Shown in pieces: positions 10,000-22,466 of a stretch of 64,000 nucleotides of DNA. This stretch comes from Phanerochaete sordida (lineage: Eukaryota > Basidiomycota > Agaricomycetes > Polyporales > Phanerochaetaceae). The notes under the pieces were generated by a model. That model did not search any database. It was not told the DNA's origin and worked only from the letters and a program-made list of their open reading frames with translations. The stretch is from the NCBI GenBank assembly GCA_019973155.2, contig BPQB01000084.1, forward strand, positions 62,001-126,000, written 5' to 3'. A program made the translations under genes and the position numbers. How positions within the stretch are numbered: position 1 is the stretch's first letter; each line of letters opens with the position of its first letter.

Positions 10000-10995
10000 C
10001 GCAGTCTTGTCGCAGATAAGCTAGTGCCTACCCCGTAATAGAAACTCTATAGCTCGCCTTCGAGGGTCTCGAGGCTAACTTCGCTTATCATACGCCCTTT
10101 TCATACATAGTGTTTGGCTGATCTCCGGTTTATCTTGCACACTCTTCCTGTATTTACCCGCTTGGTCTTTGAGACATGTCCTGCCACCTATTCGAGGCCG
10201 CGCCTGGCGACTGACAGCTACATGTTACCTTGCATACTCCGGAGCAGCATGGGGGCTAGGTGTTCGTCGACAAGCGAAGCATCCGATTCCACTGCAGGAC
10301 TTGGTGGATGCGCTGGCGTTGTTTATGCACTGTGTGTCGATGTGGGTCACCCCGACTCGTGTGGTAAGGCGCTTCGATGATGTGGCGTGCTGGCGGACAA
10401 GCTCCGTCCTCATCGCTCCTGAAGCCCTAAAATTACTTCATACGCTAGTACCTACCCACCTGAGCAAAGCAACCAAACTTCTACAGAACTTATATCGTGC
10501 ATGGAAATATTGCAGTAGCATCTGCTAGAATTGCGAAGAAGAAGTTGAAGTTCAGCTCAAGGGTCAGTGCATCATGTGGCGTCAACACGGGCTCGGCATC
10601 TAGTGGCGCTGCACCACACAGCAGAAAACCTGTATATTCAAAGAACGCTATTTGTTTGGATTTTCCTACGAGAATATTTTCATAATTTTCCGCAGTCGCA
10701 GGTATCAAGCTGGGCGGCGGCGGCAAGCCTCACCATTCGGCGCCTAGCCACGTGTTGTGCAGGGCCGCCTGCCCGAAACGGATGACGGCGGTCGATTGCA
10801 TCGTGGCGGAAACAGAACGTTGCGTCTGCACGACTTTGCAGAAAACATTCGCCTCGTTTCCCCCGCCCATCTTTCCATCGCCGTCCTCGACGACCGGCAC
10901 ACGTCCATCATACCTCTATCAGACACCCACGCTACTCTCACGCTACATCAACGCACGGAGACCGCGGCCCTCGCCCGACAGCCACGCTGCGGGCG
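10000..10995. other. Intergenic region, no supported gene
   Basis: About 1 kb between the F-box gene and a coiled-coil protein gene, with lower GC than the exons. Short frames on both strands (for example minus 10490-10726) lack splice support or similarity that I can see. An upstream non-coding exon of the next gene may lie here. Confidence 0.4.
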
Positions 10996-13290
10996 ATGAC
11001 GGTCACCATCCGTATCCAATACAAGGGCGAAGGGGCACGCAAGCTCTTGGCTGAAGAACACAACCAGGACCGCGATGTCGCCCAGCGATATGCGGACGAC
11101 ATGAACAGGGCTCTCAGCTTGTTCGCGATACCCCATCCTCCGGACAGCTCGAGAGTGATCTGGAAGAGTGGTTTTGTGTTGTGTAACTACAACACGTCCA
11201 GAGACACGGTACGTCTTCGCGTTTTACTTCTCGTAGCGGTCTTTTATATGCGCATATAGCCATTCTTCGACAGGATATACCGTGGTGTCTTCCGAGCTCA
11301 GAGCATCGCTTGTAAGGCCACCCTGGATGGACTTCACATGTACGCCCATACACAGACATTATCTGTACAGCTATATCTGAGATACACTGCAGAAGTTACA
11401 TTCATCTTTTTGAGAAGTCAGTGTACTCCATGCATGCCTCCCTGTCGAGGTTCTAATGGTCAACGTCTTCGCAGCTCCAAACCTGTCTTCTTTGGAAAAC
11501 AGTCACAGCAAGCTCAGCATCAGCCAGATACGACGAATCTCCTTCCTCGCAGCCATCATACAGCGCGTCCCAGAAGTCGATCACCTCCGCGTGACCACTA
11601 CCACAAGCCGTATACTCGTCCTCTAGGCCCGGAGCGTTCCGCTCCAGAACTCTCCCGTTCTGCACCTGCCAGAGACGCTACGCATAGGGACTATCACCAC
11701 CATGCCACGAATGGAAAGGTCTATGTGAAAGCTGAGCCTGTCGAGGTTGCTCTACCGTCTGGTCAGCCTGCCAGTCTCGGTAGCACCGCCTCCAACGGCG
11801 CAGCAGTACCCTCAGATATCTCCGAGGCGCTCAAGAAGTTGGCTGAGTCCCATACCTTGTTGTCTATTCTTGGTCAGACTCCGACACCGAGCTCAGCCAG
11901 TACTGAAGTACGTCGCGCGTTGTATAGCGTGAGCGGTCTTTGACAAACGAACCCAACAGCACCCTCCGAACCAGGAACTTTCGTCGACGTGGCATGAGCC
12001 ACCCAGGGCGCCACGGTCCTTGGTTTCCAGCTCGTCTCATGAAGAGCGCCATGAATATTCAAGTAGGCGTCCCTTGAGTCCTCCTCCCCGTTCGAATGGC
12101 ACTGGCTACCATTCGAGAGACGATCGCTCGTCGCGACCTCCAACTCTGGAGGATCGCTACCATTCAAGCTCACGTTCCTTCAATAACCACAGCAACGTTC
12201 GGGCATATAGCCCAACGCCACGTCGAGGCAGGTCTATCAGTCCGGGCGGGGACAGACGTGTACCATACGAGCCGCGTCATGCTGGTTATGAGACCAACCC
12301 CAAGTACGGAACAAATTATTCTCAGAAGAAGTGGTACAATCGCTCCCGAAGCCCTTATCAAAGGCGTCCGTACAATGGTGACAAGGTGGATGCGCCACCC
12401 TATTCGAAAGGACCACTCAAGCGCCCCTTGAGTCCGACTCTCACTCCTGGTCGCGCGGGTAGCCCGCCGGCGAAGCGACGCTATTCTATCAACAATCTTG
12501 CTGGACTTACTCAAGGCAGCCCTGCAGAGGTCAATGGCGCTGCGACTAGACCTTCCTCTGCGAACGCTGGATACGAGCGGGCATCTAGTGCCCAAGCGAT
12601 GCGCGGACCGATCCCATCTTCTGCACAAGTGCCTACGTCGACATCTTCTGTGTCCGGGCTTGGAGTGAACGGCGCCGATTCAGCGCAACCCATCTCGGCC
12701 AGCCAGCAAATCACCACCTTGAACCGTGACTTGTGGGATGTACGAAGGCAGATCACCGCTATGAAGGCCCGAGAAGATAGCATCCTGTCTGACCTCAAGA
12801 CCTTGCGCGCCCCGGAGCCCGTAGAGCCTCGCGACGCGCCCGCAAAGGTGGCGACGCCCGAAGACAGGCTCAAGCTGCTCGAGGCCGAGATCAACTGTAC
12901 GTGTGCCCGCGATGTGCGAGGGGGCCGGCGGGCCTGTGGTGGCCGCGGCGCAGCGCAGTCGCGGCGTGCGCCGCGGCCACCCGCCGGCCTGTGTGTGCGG
13001 CCCCGCAGCGAGGAGAGGCAGGGCTCTTACTGTGTTGGCGTCCCATTGTAGCATTGCGGTCGCGCCTGCAGAGTGAGACCGTGCGCCGGCAGCTCGTCGA
13101 GGAGGCGTGCGAGAACGAGCGCCGGAGGCGCAAGCACGCGGAAGACCTGCTCGACGACGCGCGCAGGGAGAGCAGCGTGCCGATCGTCGTCCCTGCGATG
13201 ATGGACGCGTTCGAACGCCTCGCGCAGCTCACCGGCGAGACCCTCATGTCGGCAAGCGAACAAGAGCCGTCGTCGGCCAAGGTTTGGTAG
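10996..13290 (+). CDS. Coiled-coil protein with RS-like disordered middle (paralogue-like 1)
   Basis: Model with exons 10996-11208, 11274-11311, 11475-11907, 11960-12896 and 13052-13290, giving 619 residues. Phases agree at every junction, but introns 2 (163 nt) and 4 (155 nt) are long for this genome and may hide an extra exon. Residues 1-80 look folded (YKGEGARKLLAEEHNQDRD). Residues ~90-410 are disordered, rich in Ser, Arg, Pro and Tyr, with RS/SP motifs (RPRSRSPPRD, NRSRSPYQRRPY) as in RNA-processing or condensate proteins. Residues ~450-600 form a coiled coil (LNRDLWDVRRQITAMKARED, ENERRRRKHAEDLLDDARRE). The end, VPIVVPAMMDAFERLAQLTG, resembles the end of the gene at 18215-19701. Function is unknown; a nuclear scaffold is a guess. 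Confidence 0.65.
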
Positions 13291-13764
13291 GTATAGCTGC
13301 GCCAGCAGCGCGACTCCGGAACAGTAGGATTGCAGTCTAAAGTAAAGTATACGCTCACAACGCCGTTGTTCCCTTGAACCCCGTTTGTTTTCTTGTATAG
13401 AGGCTGTTGGTTCGGGGCTTGGTTGTAGACTTGTACACACGACAGGAGTCAGGTCTCTTCGAAGTCTACCGATACAACTGTCTCATGTATGTCATGTATG
13501 GTGAAAATATGCATATGTCGTTAGCCCGATAGTCTGTAGCGAAACTTCAAACCGTGACCGAGAGTACAACGGGTATCCCAAGAGCAAGTTGACAGCAGAT
13601 GCAAGAGACGTGCGAATAAACAAGAGCCAGAGCTGCCCGGTCTCAGACAGGGTAGCCGTACTATGTACTGTGCTTTACATTGTGCTACGGTAAGAGAATA
13701 TCCATGTTGAGATGCAAAGTATGAAAAGGCTCCGTGAGCAGGCGGATGCGAAGCGTGATGCAAG
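13291..13764. other. Convergent intergenic region
   Basis: 3' flanks of the coiled-coil gene (+) and the kinase gene (-). AT-rich, no gene seen. Confidence 0.5.
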
Positions 13765-16700
13765 CTACTCTTCCTCGTCCTCATCCTCCTCCTGAATAGC
13801 CTGGCGGAACGCGGGGCGGTTGTTGGGAAGCTGCCCACGACGGCCCCCTCGCGTCTCAGGCTGAAGGTCGAAAGGACCTTCGGCAGGCGAGGGCGAGCTG
13901 CGTCCCGCGGGCGACCGCCCTGTCGACCGCCGGCTGTTCCTCCCCGAGGGCGATGGCGCGCTGCCACTGCCGCCCGTGCGCTTCGTGTTCGGACCCCTGT
14001 TTATGTGTGTGGCGGACGGCGAGACAACGGGCGAGTCGAGCTGCTGGCCGAAGCCGAGCGAGGTAGACGCGGGCATCTGCCCCAGGCCGCCCACGTACCC
14101 GATGGCGTCCTCGTCCTCGTCGACCCAGTCCGACTCGTCGCCCATGCTGAACGACTGCCGACTCGTGAAAACGTCGCGGATTCCGCCCGCCGGTGGCGGT
14201 GAGACCGCGAGCACCTCGATCGTGGTCGCCTTCGCCGTGCGCGTCTGCCAGCCCGGGGGCTCCAGACCCCAGGACTTCTTCCAGCTCGAGCGGCCCAGAG
14301 AGTGTAGGTACGTGTTGCTCCCACCAACAGGGTTGCTGAACGGCGTCGTGCGCTTCTGCGCGATGAACGTCGTAGGACCATGGGCACCTTTCCGTGGGGT
14401 ACCGCCATCTTCGGACGCATGCGCCAGGTACCGCGTCGGCGAGCTTGTTTCGTACTCCTCTTCAGACAGCTCGTACAGCGAGCCGTGCCGCGACGATGCA
14501 AGAGAGTGGTTGGAGGAAGCAGAGTTGGAACGGAGATGCGACTGTTTGTACGCGGCGCTTGGCAGCTGGCGCACAACCCGTGTCGACGAGCCCGAGCCGT
14601 GCCTCCGGTGAATCTTGGAAGGCAGGGGCGAGCCCGTGCGTCCCATGTTGTACAGCGATCCCGCCGAGCTGGCGGAAGGTGACTTCCGGTGCCGAGGCTG
14701 CTGCGTCGTAAAACTGTGCACAGACGACGGCCGCGACTCGGAGTTGGGTGTATGCGCGCCGAATGAACGCCTGCTGGGGTCGCTCCGCTGCCGCGATATC
14801 GACGTCATCTGCTCGCCGTATGACGACGGCTCGAAGCTACCGATCTGCATCGACGTGACCGACGATCGTTTCGAGTTGACGCTACTCGAGCGGCGTGAAG
14901 ACACAGAGCCACGCTTGGCGCGGTTACCGGTCTTGCGGCCAGACGTCACCTTCGTGCGCGTATTACCGTTGCTCATGCGACGCTTGACTGAGCCACGCCC
15001 GCGGCCTGTCGCTGGACTGCCAGTGGGACTACTCGGGTTCTGAGGGTACGCGAGGCTCTGGGGAGCAAGAGCAGGTGGCGCCTCCTTGCGCTTGCCCTTC
15101 GCGTCCTCCTTGAACCACATCCGGAACGCGGAAAGCAGACTCGCTCGGTTTCGGCCTTGGCTATTGCTGAGCTTGACCGTGTTCTCTCCGATGGTGGGCA
15201 GTGCACCAAGCGAGTTACCAGGTGAGTTGGCTGGAGTCGGCGGTGGCGACTGGCGACTGGTCTCTGCAAGTACCCAGGGCGAGCCGACAGTAGCTGAGAT
15301 TGGATTAGAGTTGAGACTTCGTGGCGGAGTGCCGGGCTCATCCTTAACGGGCTTCAATGGCGGAGATCTGAGCAGCTTGCTCGAGCCGGCATGCGATCCA
15401 TGCGATCCGCGCGAGTCCTCCTGGCTAGCTATGCGTTTCTCCTCTTTGTCCTTGTCCTCCTTGACGGCCTCGTTCGATTTCTTCCGAACCAGGCCAGCGG
15501 CCTCCAGTGCTGTTGCAGCGCGTTGCATGATGCTGACACTGCCAGATCGCATCTTACGGCCTTTGCTGCCATCCTTCTCCTTCATACTTCCGCTCGGAGT
15601 GCCAGGCTGTGATTTGGGCGGTTCGACCGGAGTGCTACTACCTGGGGAAAGGAGTGGATTGGACGGAGATATGGCTCTTGGCGGTGTGTCCGGCCGGTGT
15701 GTGGGGGCTGTAGGAGTTGCAGGGATCAACTGCAGCTCCGGAGCTGAATGCGCCTGCGACAAAGCTGGAGGGATTGGTGAGCGAGCCCGTTCATCCTTGC
15801 TGCGACCTAGCGAGCGCGTCTTCGGCTTCTCCTCTTCAGTATGATGAGCTTCATCATGCCGTGTGCTGTTCCGAGACTCGCTGCGGGGTTTCGACCCTGT
15901 CTCATGGACAGCACGCCGCTCCGCCTTCCGCTTAAGCATCCACCATAGTGAACCGGTTGCGTCACAGGCATCGGCGAGAACGGAGTGTACGATCTGGCCT
16001 GTGTCGAAGCCAAGGACGCTCAATGTGTTCAGCAAATCTCGCTCGAGAGGAGTAGAGAAGATAAGCGGCGCAGGCGTGCTGAGCAATGACGAGAAGTCTT
16101 GCGGTGGTTGGGGAGTAGAGGACCGTTTTTCTCCGGGAGGAGAGTCACAGTCGGGCTCAGACAGAGTCGAGGAGACAGACCGCCGCTTTGTGCGCACAGG
16201 AGTCCGTGTGGGTAATGCTGGAGGCCCCTTTGACGAAGTAGAAACGCGTGAAGAGGTGGTTTGTCGTGATAACGACGGTCGCATCGGCGTCTCGGCCGAT
16301 GCATCGTCTTCAGGAGACTGTTCTTCTCGGACACTACTCATAGAAGGGACCTTGTGTACCAGCGACTCGGCGACGTGCCGGAGTGTGCTGTCACTGGCGA
16401 TACGGGAAAGTGCGGTGTCGTCGCTTTGAGCCACATCAACTGCGGGATCATCTGGCGTTGTTGGTGTCGAGGGTGAGAACTCAGATGAGGCAGAGTGAAA
16501 GGTGGCGTCAGATGCATCGGAGGAGGTGGATACGGGTTGGGGCGCCAGAGAGGGAGCGGAAACAAGAGTTGGAGAAGCGGATCGGGACAGGCCTGAGCCG
16601 CTCTGCATAGAAGGGAATGACGGCAAGCTTTGGTGCAGGGAGAACCACGGATGGGACAGTATTTGAGCGATAGTAAGCCGTTTTGCAGGCTCAACCACCA

Positions 16701-17657
16701 GGATGCTCTTGATAAGATCGCGAGCCTCTGCAGCACGTTTGAGCAGCGTGTACGCAATATAACTTCGATAACGTTACCATCGGTCAACCATTCCGGATCC
16801 TCGAACACGCCTCGTATGACCTTGGCCCTCATGACGTCGTCATTGTCGTCGTCAAAGGGAAGGGTGCCCGTTAGCAACGTATACAAGATGACCCCAAGCG
16901 ACCAAATGTCGACTTCTGCGGAGGGGTTCAGTCACGAGACGCAGAAGGGCTGCCGGCGACATACCTGGACCGAGGTACTTCTGAGACTGGAGCATCTCGG
17001 GGGAAGCGTAGCCTGTGGTGCCGCAGAATGTTTCGAGTAACGTGCCGCGCTCGAATTCTCTTGTGAAGCCGAAGTCGCCAAGCTTCACGCGACAGTGCTC
17101 GTCTAGAAGGACGTTCTCGAGCTTGAGATCACGATGTATGATCCCCTTCTCGTGTATGTAGGCCACAGCGAGGCAGAGCTGGCCGAATACCATGCGGGTC
17201 TCGTCCTCGGTGAGGCGGCCCTTCTCCGCGAGGTAGTCGAAGAGTTCGCCCCCAGAACAGAGCTCGGTAACGAGCCAGATGTTGTTCTCTGTTGCGATGA
17301 CCTCGAATAGTTGGGTGATATGGGGATGATGCAGTTGACGATGATGATGTATTTCTCGAGTTAAGGAAGCGGACATGGCCTTGGGGATTTGTTTGATTGC
17401 CACACGGGTCCCGGTCAGTCGGTGCACGCCCATGCGCACCTTGCCGTATGCGCCTGTCATGACCTAGGTTCGTAAATTCGAGAAGGAAGGGTATTCAGGC
17501 ACGCACCCTCGCCGATGACCTTTCCGAGCGTGTAGTTTCCAACGACCCTAAGTTTCTGGGAGGAGAGCTCCTTGCCGAGTTCATTGTACGCGCTTGCTAA
17601 TTGAGCCTTGTGGTTCTGAGAAACGGACCCTGTTTGTCGGTGACCCAGAGCAGACAT
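13765..17657 (-). CDS. CAMKL-family Ser/Thr protein kinase (Kin4/Snf1-related) with long C-terminal tail
   Basis: Exons 17507-17657, 16965-17453, 16778-16915 and 13765-16727 give 1,246 residues. The kinase domain covers about residues 40-285: Gly loop GEGAYGKV, Lys in VAIKQIPK, catalytic loop HRDLKLEN, DFGF in place of the plain DFG context, activation loop FCGTTGYASPEM, then DIWSLGVILYTLLTG. All catalytic residues are present. Near residue 490 a helical block (LLNTLSVLGFDTGQIVHSVL) looks UBA-like. The remaining ~700 residues are Ser/Pro/Arg-rich and disordered, ending in an acidic run (EEDEDEEE). Related fungal kinases act at the cell cortex, in polarity or in mitotic checkpoints; the exact orthologue is unclear. 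I chose the ATG at 17657 because the longer frame upstream has only a TTG start. Confidence 0.88.
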
Positions 17658-18214
17658 GATAACATTTACAGACGAAAGAAAGGAACGACGCTGGCGAGAG
17701 CCAAAAGGTAGGGGGACGGCAGACGTAGACAAGTGAGATGGTGGTTGCGCGCAAGTTCAGTGATAGCTGATGGAAAGCCAAATCGAAGGGTGACCGAGCC
17801 TGACCCTGCCGATAACAAATATCCTTACCTGGTAGCACGGCGCTACTTACCCGGTAACAAAGCGCTGCTTACCTCCCTTCAAAGCACGCCGTGCAGACGC
17901 CCATTAACGTCCGCGTCGCGTCCAGCCGACGCGCATGTCTGAGCTCGACCTCCATCTCCCGCTAACCGAACGAACCCTGTGGAACCCTGGAGCTCAGCAC
18001 ACCATTCTGTTTCGGTCAAAGATGCATAGCCGATCGACAGCTGCTCCTTTGTCCCATCCTTTGACCTGCCTGACCTGCGGGTGACCCGCGGGTCGACTTG
18101 CCACCCATTTTGTGCGCTTGTCTTTTTCGTACCCCGTCGTCCTTCGACTCTCCCTTCATCCTCTCCTCCGAGACACCCCTCTACCTCGTCCCGAGCCCCA
18201 CCGAATTTCGCGCC
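17658..18214. other. Divergent promoter region
   Basis: Upstream region shared by the kinase (-) and the second coiled-coil gene (+). A near-tandem repeat, TTACCTGGTAGCACGGCGC then TTACCCGGTAACAAAGCGC, lies at about 17825-17865, and GGGTGACCCGCGGGT occurs near 18080. No gene is supported. Confidence 0.45.
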
Positions 18215-19701
18215 ATGGTGCTCCTGACACCTCCGCATGTACGCTGTCTGTCTCGGTTGCCACACCGCGCTGACCACGGCTCAATGTTTCGCAGACACCG
18301 ACCAGCCTCAACACCCAATCGCTACCTAGCTATCTGCAGCCGGGACGACTATCTCGCGATGCGTCGCCCTTGCCAACCTCCCTCCCGAGGAAGCGCACAC
18401 GCTTCGGTGAGTGCTACTGCTCGCCCGGACAAAGCAGCAACAATAACGCACTCCTCCAGACTGCGACGAGAAAATATGCTATCGGTGTGTCTCCTTGCTC
18501 CCAGAGCTTCGTCACGACTCAATTCTCGCATCCAGCGATCCGCCACCTTCAGACAATTCTGCAAAAGTTGCTCAAAAAGTCGACGCCTCCATGCAAACAG
18601 CAGACACGTCCGAAGACACTCGTAACCTGCTTTCACGTGAGTGATATATCGTATATGTTGCACCTTTCGGACCCACTTGGCCGAGGACATTGAACTGGGG
18701 CTTTGCTTCGCTCGCATGAACGCCACGGCGCAGTGCGTGCAGACTGGGCACGCTGAGCGTCTCAAGCCATAGGAGAGTCTGGCGTGCGTGACGGTCGCGT
18801 ACACTCGAGTACGAGGGCTATGTGGAGCACACTCTCCTTGCGTCTCGCCCCCTGCTTGGTGGCCGCTCGCCGAAGACGCCACCAACCAAGGGTGCAACGT
18901 ATGGTGGCGAACTCAGCGAGTAGCTGTAACGAAACAATCGAGCAAGATTTTGAAATGCGTGGCTTACTTGACTGGGAGAGTACAGCGGTTTACACGAGTG
19001 CTAACATCTCAACAGAATTGCGCGCAGACCTGCTGGCAGAGTCCAAAAGCCGCGCCGAGGCCCAAGAGACCGCAAAGCAAGAACGCGCAGCGCGCGAGGC
19101 GCTCGAGAAGGAGCTCGCCGAGCTGCGCTACGCGCAGACCGTCGTCCAGCAGCAGCAGGCCGCCGCGCAGGTCTGGACCGCGCAGGCCGCCACATACTAC
19201 GAGGACGTCCGGCGCCAGACCGACGCCGCGATGGCGCACGAGCGCGAGGAGCGCGCGCTGCTGCAGGTGCGTCTCGACGAGGAGCGCGAGGACACCGTGC
19301 GCCTCCGTGGCCTGCTCGTCGATGAGAAGGCCGCGCGCGAGCGCCTCGCGGACATGCTCGAAATCGAGACCCTTGGGCGCGCCCGTGTTGAGCAGCTGCT
19401 CGATGCGCAGACGAAGGCGGGCCAGGCAGCGCAGCGTGCGCTGGTGGAGAGCGCTGCTGCCAAGGCGGCTCTGCAAGAGGAAGCTGAGAGACTGCGGGCG
19501 ACGCTTGAGGAAGAGCGCAAGCGATGTGCGGAACTAGACGACTCATTAAATGCTGAGAAGATGGAGACGTCGCGACTCAAGAACCTTTTGGACGACATCG
19601 CACGCGAACGCAAGGCGCCATTCATCGTACCCGGCATTCTGGACGTCTTGACTGTCATTTCCACCATCACAGACGATGTCATCAGGGAAGCCGCGCCTTA
19701 G
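18215..19701 (+). CDS. Coiled-coil protein (paralogue-like 2)
   Basis: Exons 18215-18238, 18295-18406, 18460-18636 and 19016-19701 give 332 residues, with consistent intron phases. The third intron (379 nt) is unusually long here, so an unseen exon is possible. The first exon encodes only MVLLTPPH. The N-terminal ~105 residues are polar and contain CDEKICYRC. From about residue 106 to 300 the protein is one long coiled coil with dense Glu, Arg, Ala and Leu (LRADLLAESKSRAEAQETAK onward). It ends LLDDIARERKAPFIVPGILD, followed by a short hydrophobic helix. That tail resembles the tail of the gene at 10996-13290 on the other side of the kinase. No known family is recognised; a structural or tethering role is possible. 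Confidence 0.7.
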
Positions 19702-20007
19702 ACAAGCCTTCCTTGATCACGGCGCGTTCATTGTCCCAACGCATCCACTATTCTTCACGGTCATTTCACTGATACCCCTTCCGCTCTCATCATCACTCTC
19801 ACCTGTACAAATACCATAGACCGACAATCACCATAGATCTCGTTTAATGGCCCCTCCAATACTGAGCCCGTCACTTCCAGCCATTTGTCCCCTGGCCAGC
19901 CAGCTGGGCAGTAAAGCACCCTTATGACGCTCAGGACTGGACTTGAAACGACGGTCGTAATTTGAAGGGTACAATACGGCAGAAGGGTCAAAACCTCATT
20001 ATTTCGG
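19702..20007. other. Short convergent intergenic region
   Basis: 3' flanks of the coiled-coil gene (+) and amylase 1 (-); nothing else is seen. Confidence 0.5.
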
Positions 20008-22466
20008 TTATCTCCAGCTGGAAGCCAGCGTCGTCGATCCCTCGTGCGGAGTCGTCGCCGAGCGATTCGGGTCCGACTCCCAAACGACCTGCGTTCATCG
20101 TCAGACCAGTCCGCACGCATATCTCAGGCGCACTCACGCTTCCGTCTGTCCCCTTTCTGACAAACTTGTACTCGAACCCCGTGTCCGGCGGCAGCGCCAC
20201 GGCGACGGTCCAGTTGGGGTACCCCGCGGACGCCAGCGGGAGCTACGGACGAGGGTAGCTATGTGAGCATTCATGATGGCTCCAGATGGCCAGCGAGAGG
20301 CGCCTACCGCTGACTCTGGTGCCCACGAGCCGAGCTGTGGCAGGCTGCCTACGAGGAAGATGTTCTGGCCCTCATGGTCAGCATGAAATAGTAGGCACCG
20401 AGACCAAGCGGGTTACCTCGCCGTACGATGTGGTGGCCTCCTCCGCGAAATCCGCCGCGATCGTCGCGACCGCCACACCCTTCGCGCCTACGTGGATCGC
20501 GACGGCATTGCGGGCCTGCACATCGGCGGTGAACTTGCCGCCTGAGACGTTGAAGCTATCGCAGCCCATTCGTCAGCCATCCTCTCCCAGACGAACAGAC
20601 TGAGCTACTCACGCGCTCCCCGTGCACTCCCCGCCCACGCTCGCCCCGCCGACGACGTCGCAGTAGACCCCGTCGGGGAGCGCCGTCGCGAACACCGCGC
20701 TCCAGACCGCGTCGCCGTCGTTAATCGCGACGAAGCCTTGCGCGCCACGCCCGAACGCGATCTGGGACGCGCTCGGCGACACCCAGTCCACGAGCGGCGC
20801 GCCGCCGACTGCGTTGTGGAAACCGACCATCCCTGCGACGGCGGTCCAGCGGTGCTGACACAGCCAGCCGTCCGCGCCGCCGGCTGTCCCGCAGGTGCCC
20901 GTGCCTGCAGGAGCGTGTATATGGTCAATAACTGGGAGGCGGAGAGGATGGAGCACGCGTACCGCCGTTCGGCGCGCCGGCGTCGGTGTCTGGGAAGGTG
21001 TAACTCGAGAGGATCGTCGGCGTGCCGTAGGGGTGGGCGAGGGAGAATACCATCGCAAGGGTGTAGATATTGGCTGGGGACTTCACGTTCAAGGACGCGC
21101 CGTTCTGTGCCCAAGGCTGTTACTAAAATGCATAGAGCATTTGCTCGCGAGGAGCTCACCCGCTCGGTATCATGGTTGGTGACGAAAACATTCGCAGATG
21201 TTCCCGGAACCCAGCCTGCCTGTTGTAAGCAGTGCGCATAGCAGAGGATCAGATTACAATGGCGTACCGAGGCTGTCGAGGTTTTGCAGACCAGAAAGCT
21301 CGGCATTCGAGAAGGCATTTTGTACCGTAGTGGTGTAGCGGAATCTGTACAGCGAGAAAGGTCGTCAGTAACGCCGGTTCCGCTGCAGAATTTTCGTGTA
21401 CTTGCTCTTGTACATCGCCTGGATCAGCGCCGCTGGTGAGTATACTGGCCATATCTAGCGCAGAAGCTGCTCTTACCAATATAGACATATTGGTTGGGCT
21501 GGATCGGCTCGCCTTGACCACAGATGACCTCCTGCGTAAGGTACGGCGTACGCGTGAAGCGAGAAGTGATATTTGCGATGTCGTTCGCATTTATATCTGT
21601 GTAAATCGGGTGAGCTTAAATGCGTCGCACGAACAAAACGCATCCTACGCTTAGCAGCATCAAGCCTCAGGCCGTCGACGCCCAATGATAGCAGATCGTT
21701 CGCGTACTCGGCCAGGCGGCTGCGCACGTACTCAGTCTCTGTGAAGAGGCTACCTGGAGCTCAGTGGGAAGCGATCCAGGAGACGGCAGAGATCTCACTC
21801 GGCTAGGTTGACCAGCTCGCAGGTTTGGACTTCGACAGCGTCGAAGTAGTTGACGATGTCGTCTCCTGGTTCGAGCCCACAGTGGTGAAAGTCCTGGTAT
21901 TGGTATATGCCTGGGTAGACGTAGTGTTGGAAGGACGATCCCGCCACACCGACGCCGCCGTCGTCTGATCCGCTCATATGGTTGAAGATGGTGTCTAGGA
22001 CAACAGCTCAATGTAAGTCAATAAATATCCTCCCGCAGCTTTATTCTCACCTGCTATGACCCCGACACCAGCAGCATGACAAGCATTGATCATATTGGCA
22101 TATTGGTCCCTCTTGCCTCGCTTTGAGGTGAGAGTATACGAGACAGGCTGGTAGTCCGTCCACCATTCTGGCCCTTGCACGTGTTCTTGGGCAGGACTGA
22201 CTGTGCAGATGACAAAGGTCAGAGCGGGATGAGACGTCTCATGAGCGCAACACACCTTGTACATAGCCATAACCAGCAGGACCAAGGAAACTGGTACACT
22301 CTACGGCGACGCTGTCCCATGTCCACTCGAACATCTGAACGATGACATTCTTGGACGCAGACTCCGCTTCGCTGGGGATATGGAACGGAGACTGCACAGA
22401 GGATGGTGAGGCAGCCGCGAGAGTCAGACCACCCGCAAGTAGAAGCTGCAGACCATTGAGGGCCAT
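20008..22466 (-). CDS. Secreted alpha-amylase GH13 with C-terminal CBM20 (copy 1)
   Basis: Endo-acting starch hydrolase, split into about a dozen short exons. It opens with a signal peptide ([19 protein letters not shown]). The catalytic domain follows: [18 protein letters not shown] and [35 protein letters not shown] with the nucleophile Asp, [11 protein letters not shown] with the acid/base Glu, and FVTNHDTER with the third Asp. The [10 protein letters not shown]...GPAGYG pattern is that of the Streptomyces/fungal GH13_32 type (from memory). The C-terminal CBM20 starch-binding module shows [28 protein letters not shown] and VVWESDPNR. One exon is only 13 nt (21406-21418), and the intron after it starts with GC (GCAAGT). 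Amylase 2 lies 693 bp upstream in tandem. Both share a TATAAGTAG box. Confidence 0.9.
21406..21418 (-). other. 13-nt micro-exon of amylase 1 followed by a GC-AG intron
   Basis: The micro-exon supplies the residues DVQE between VYIG and FRYTT. The acceptor before it is GATCCAG; the donor after it is GCAAGT at 21400-21405 (minus strand), and the intron runs 21345-21405 (61 nt). The paralogue has the same micro-exon with a normal GT donor. Confidence 0.75.

Noticed and set aside
10490..10726. 78-codon minus-strand frame with a protein-like look
   Set aside because: Short, single exon, no family signal and in AT-richer intergenic DNA.
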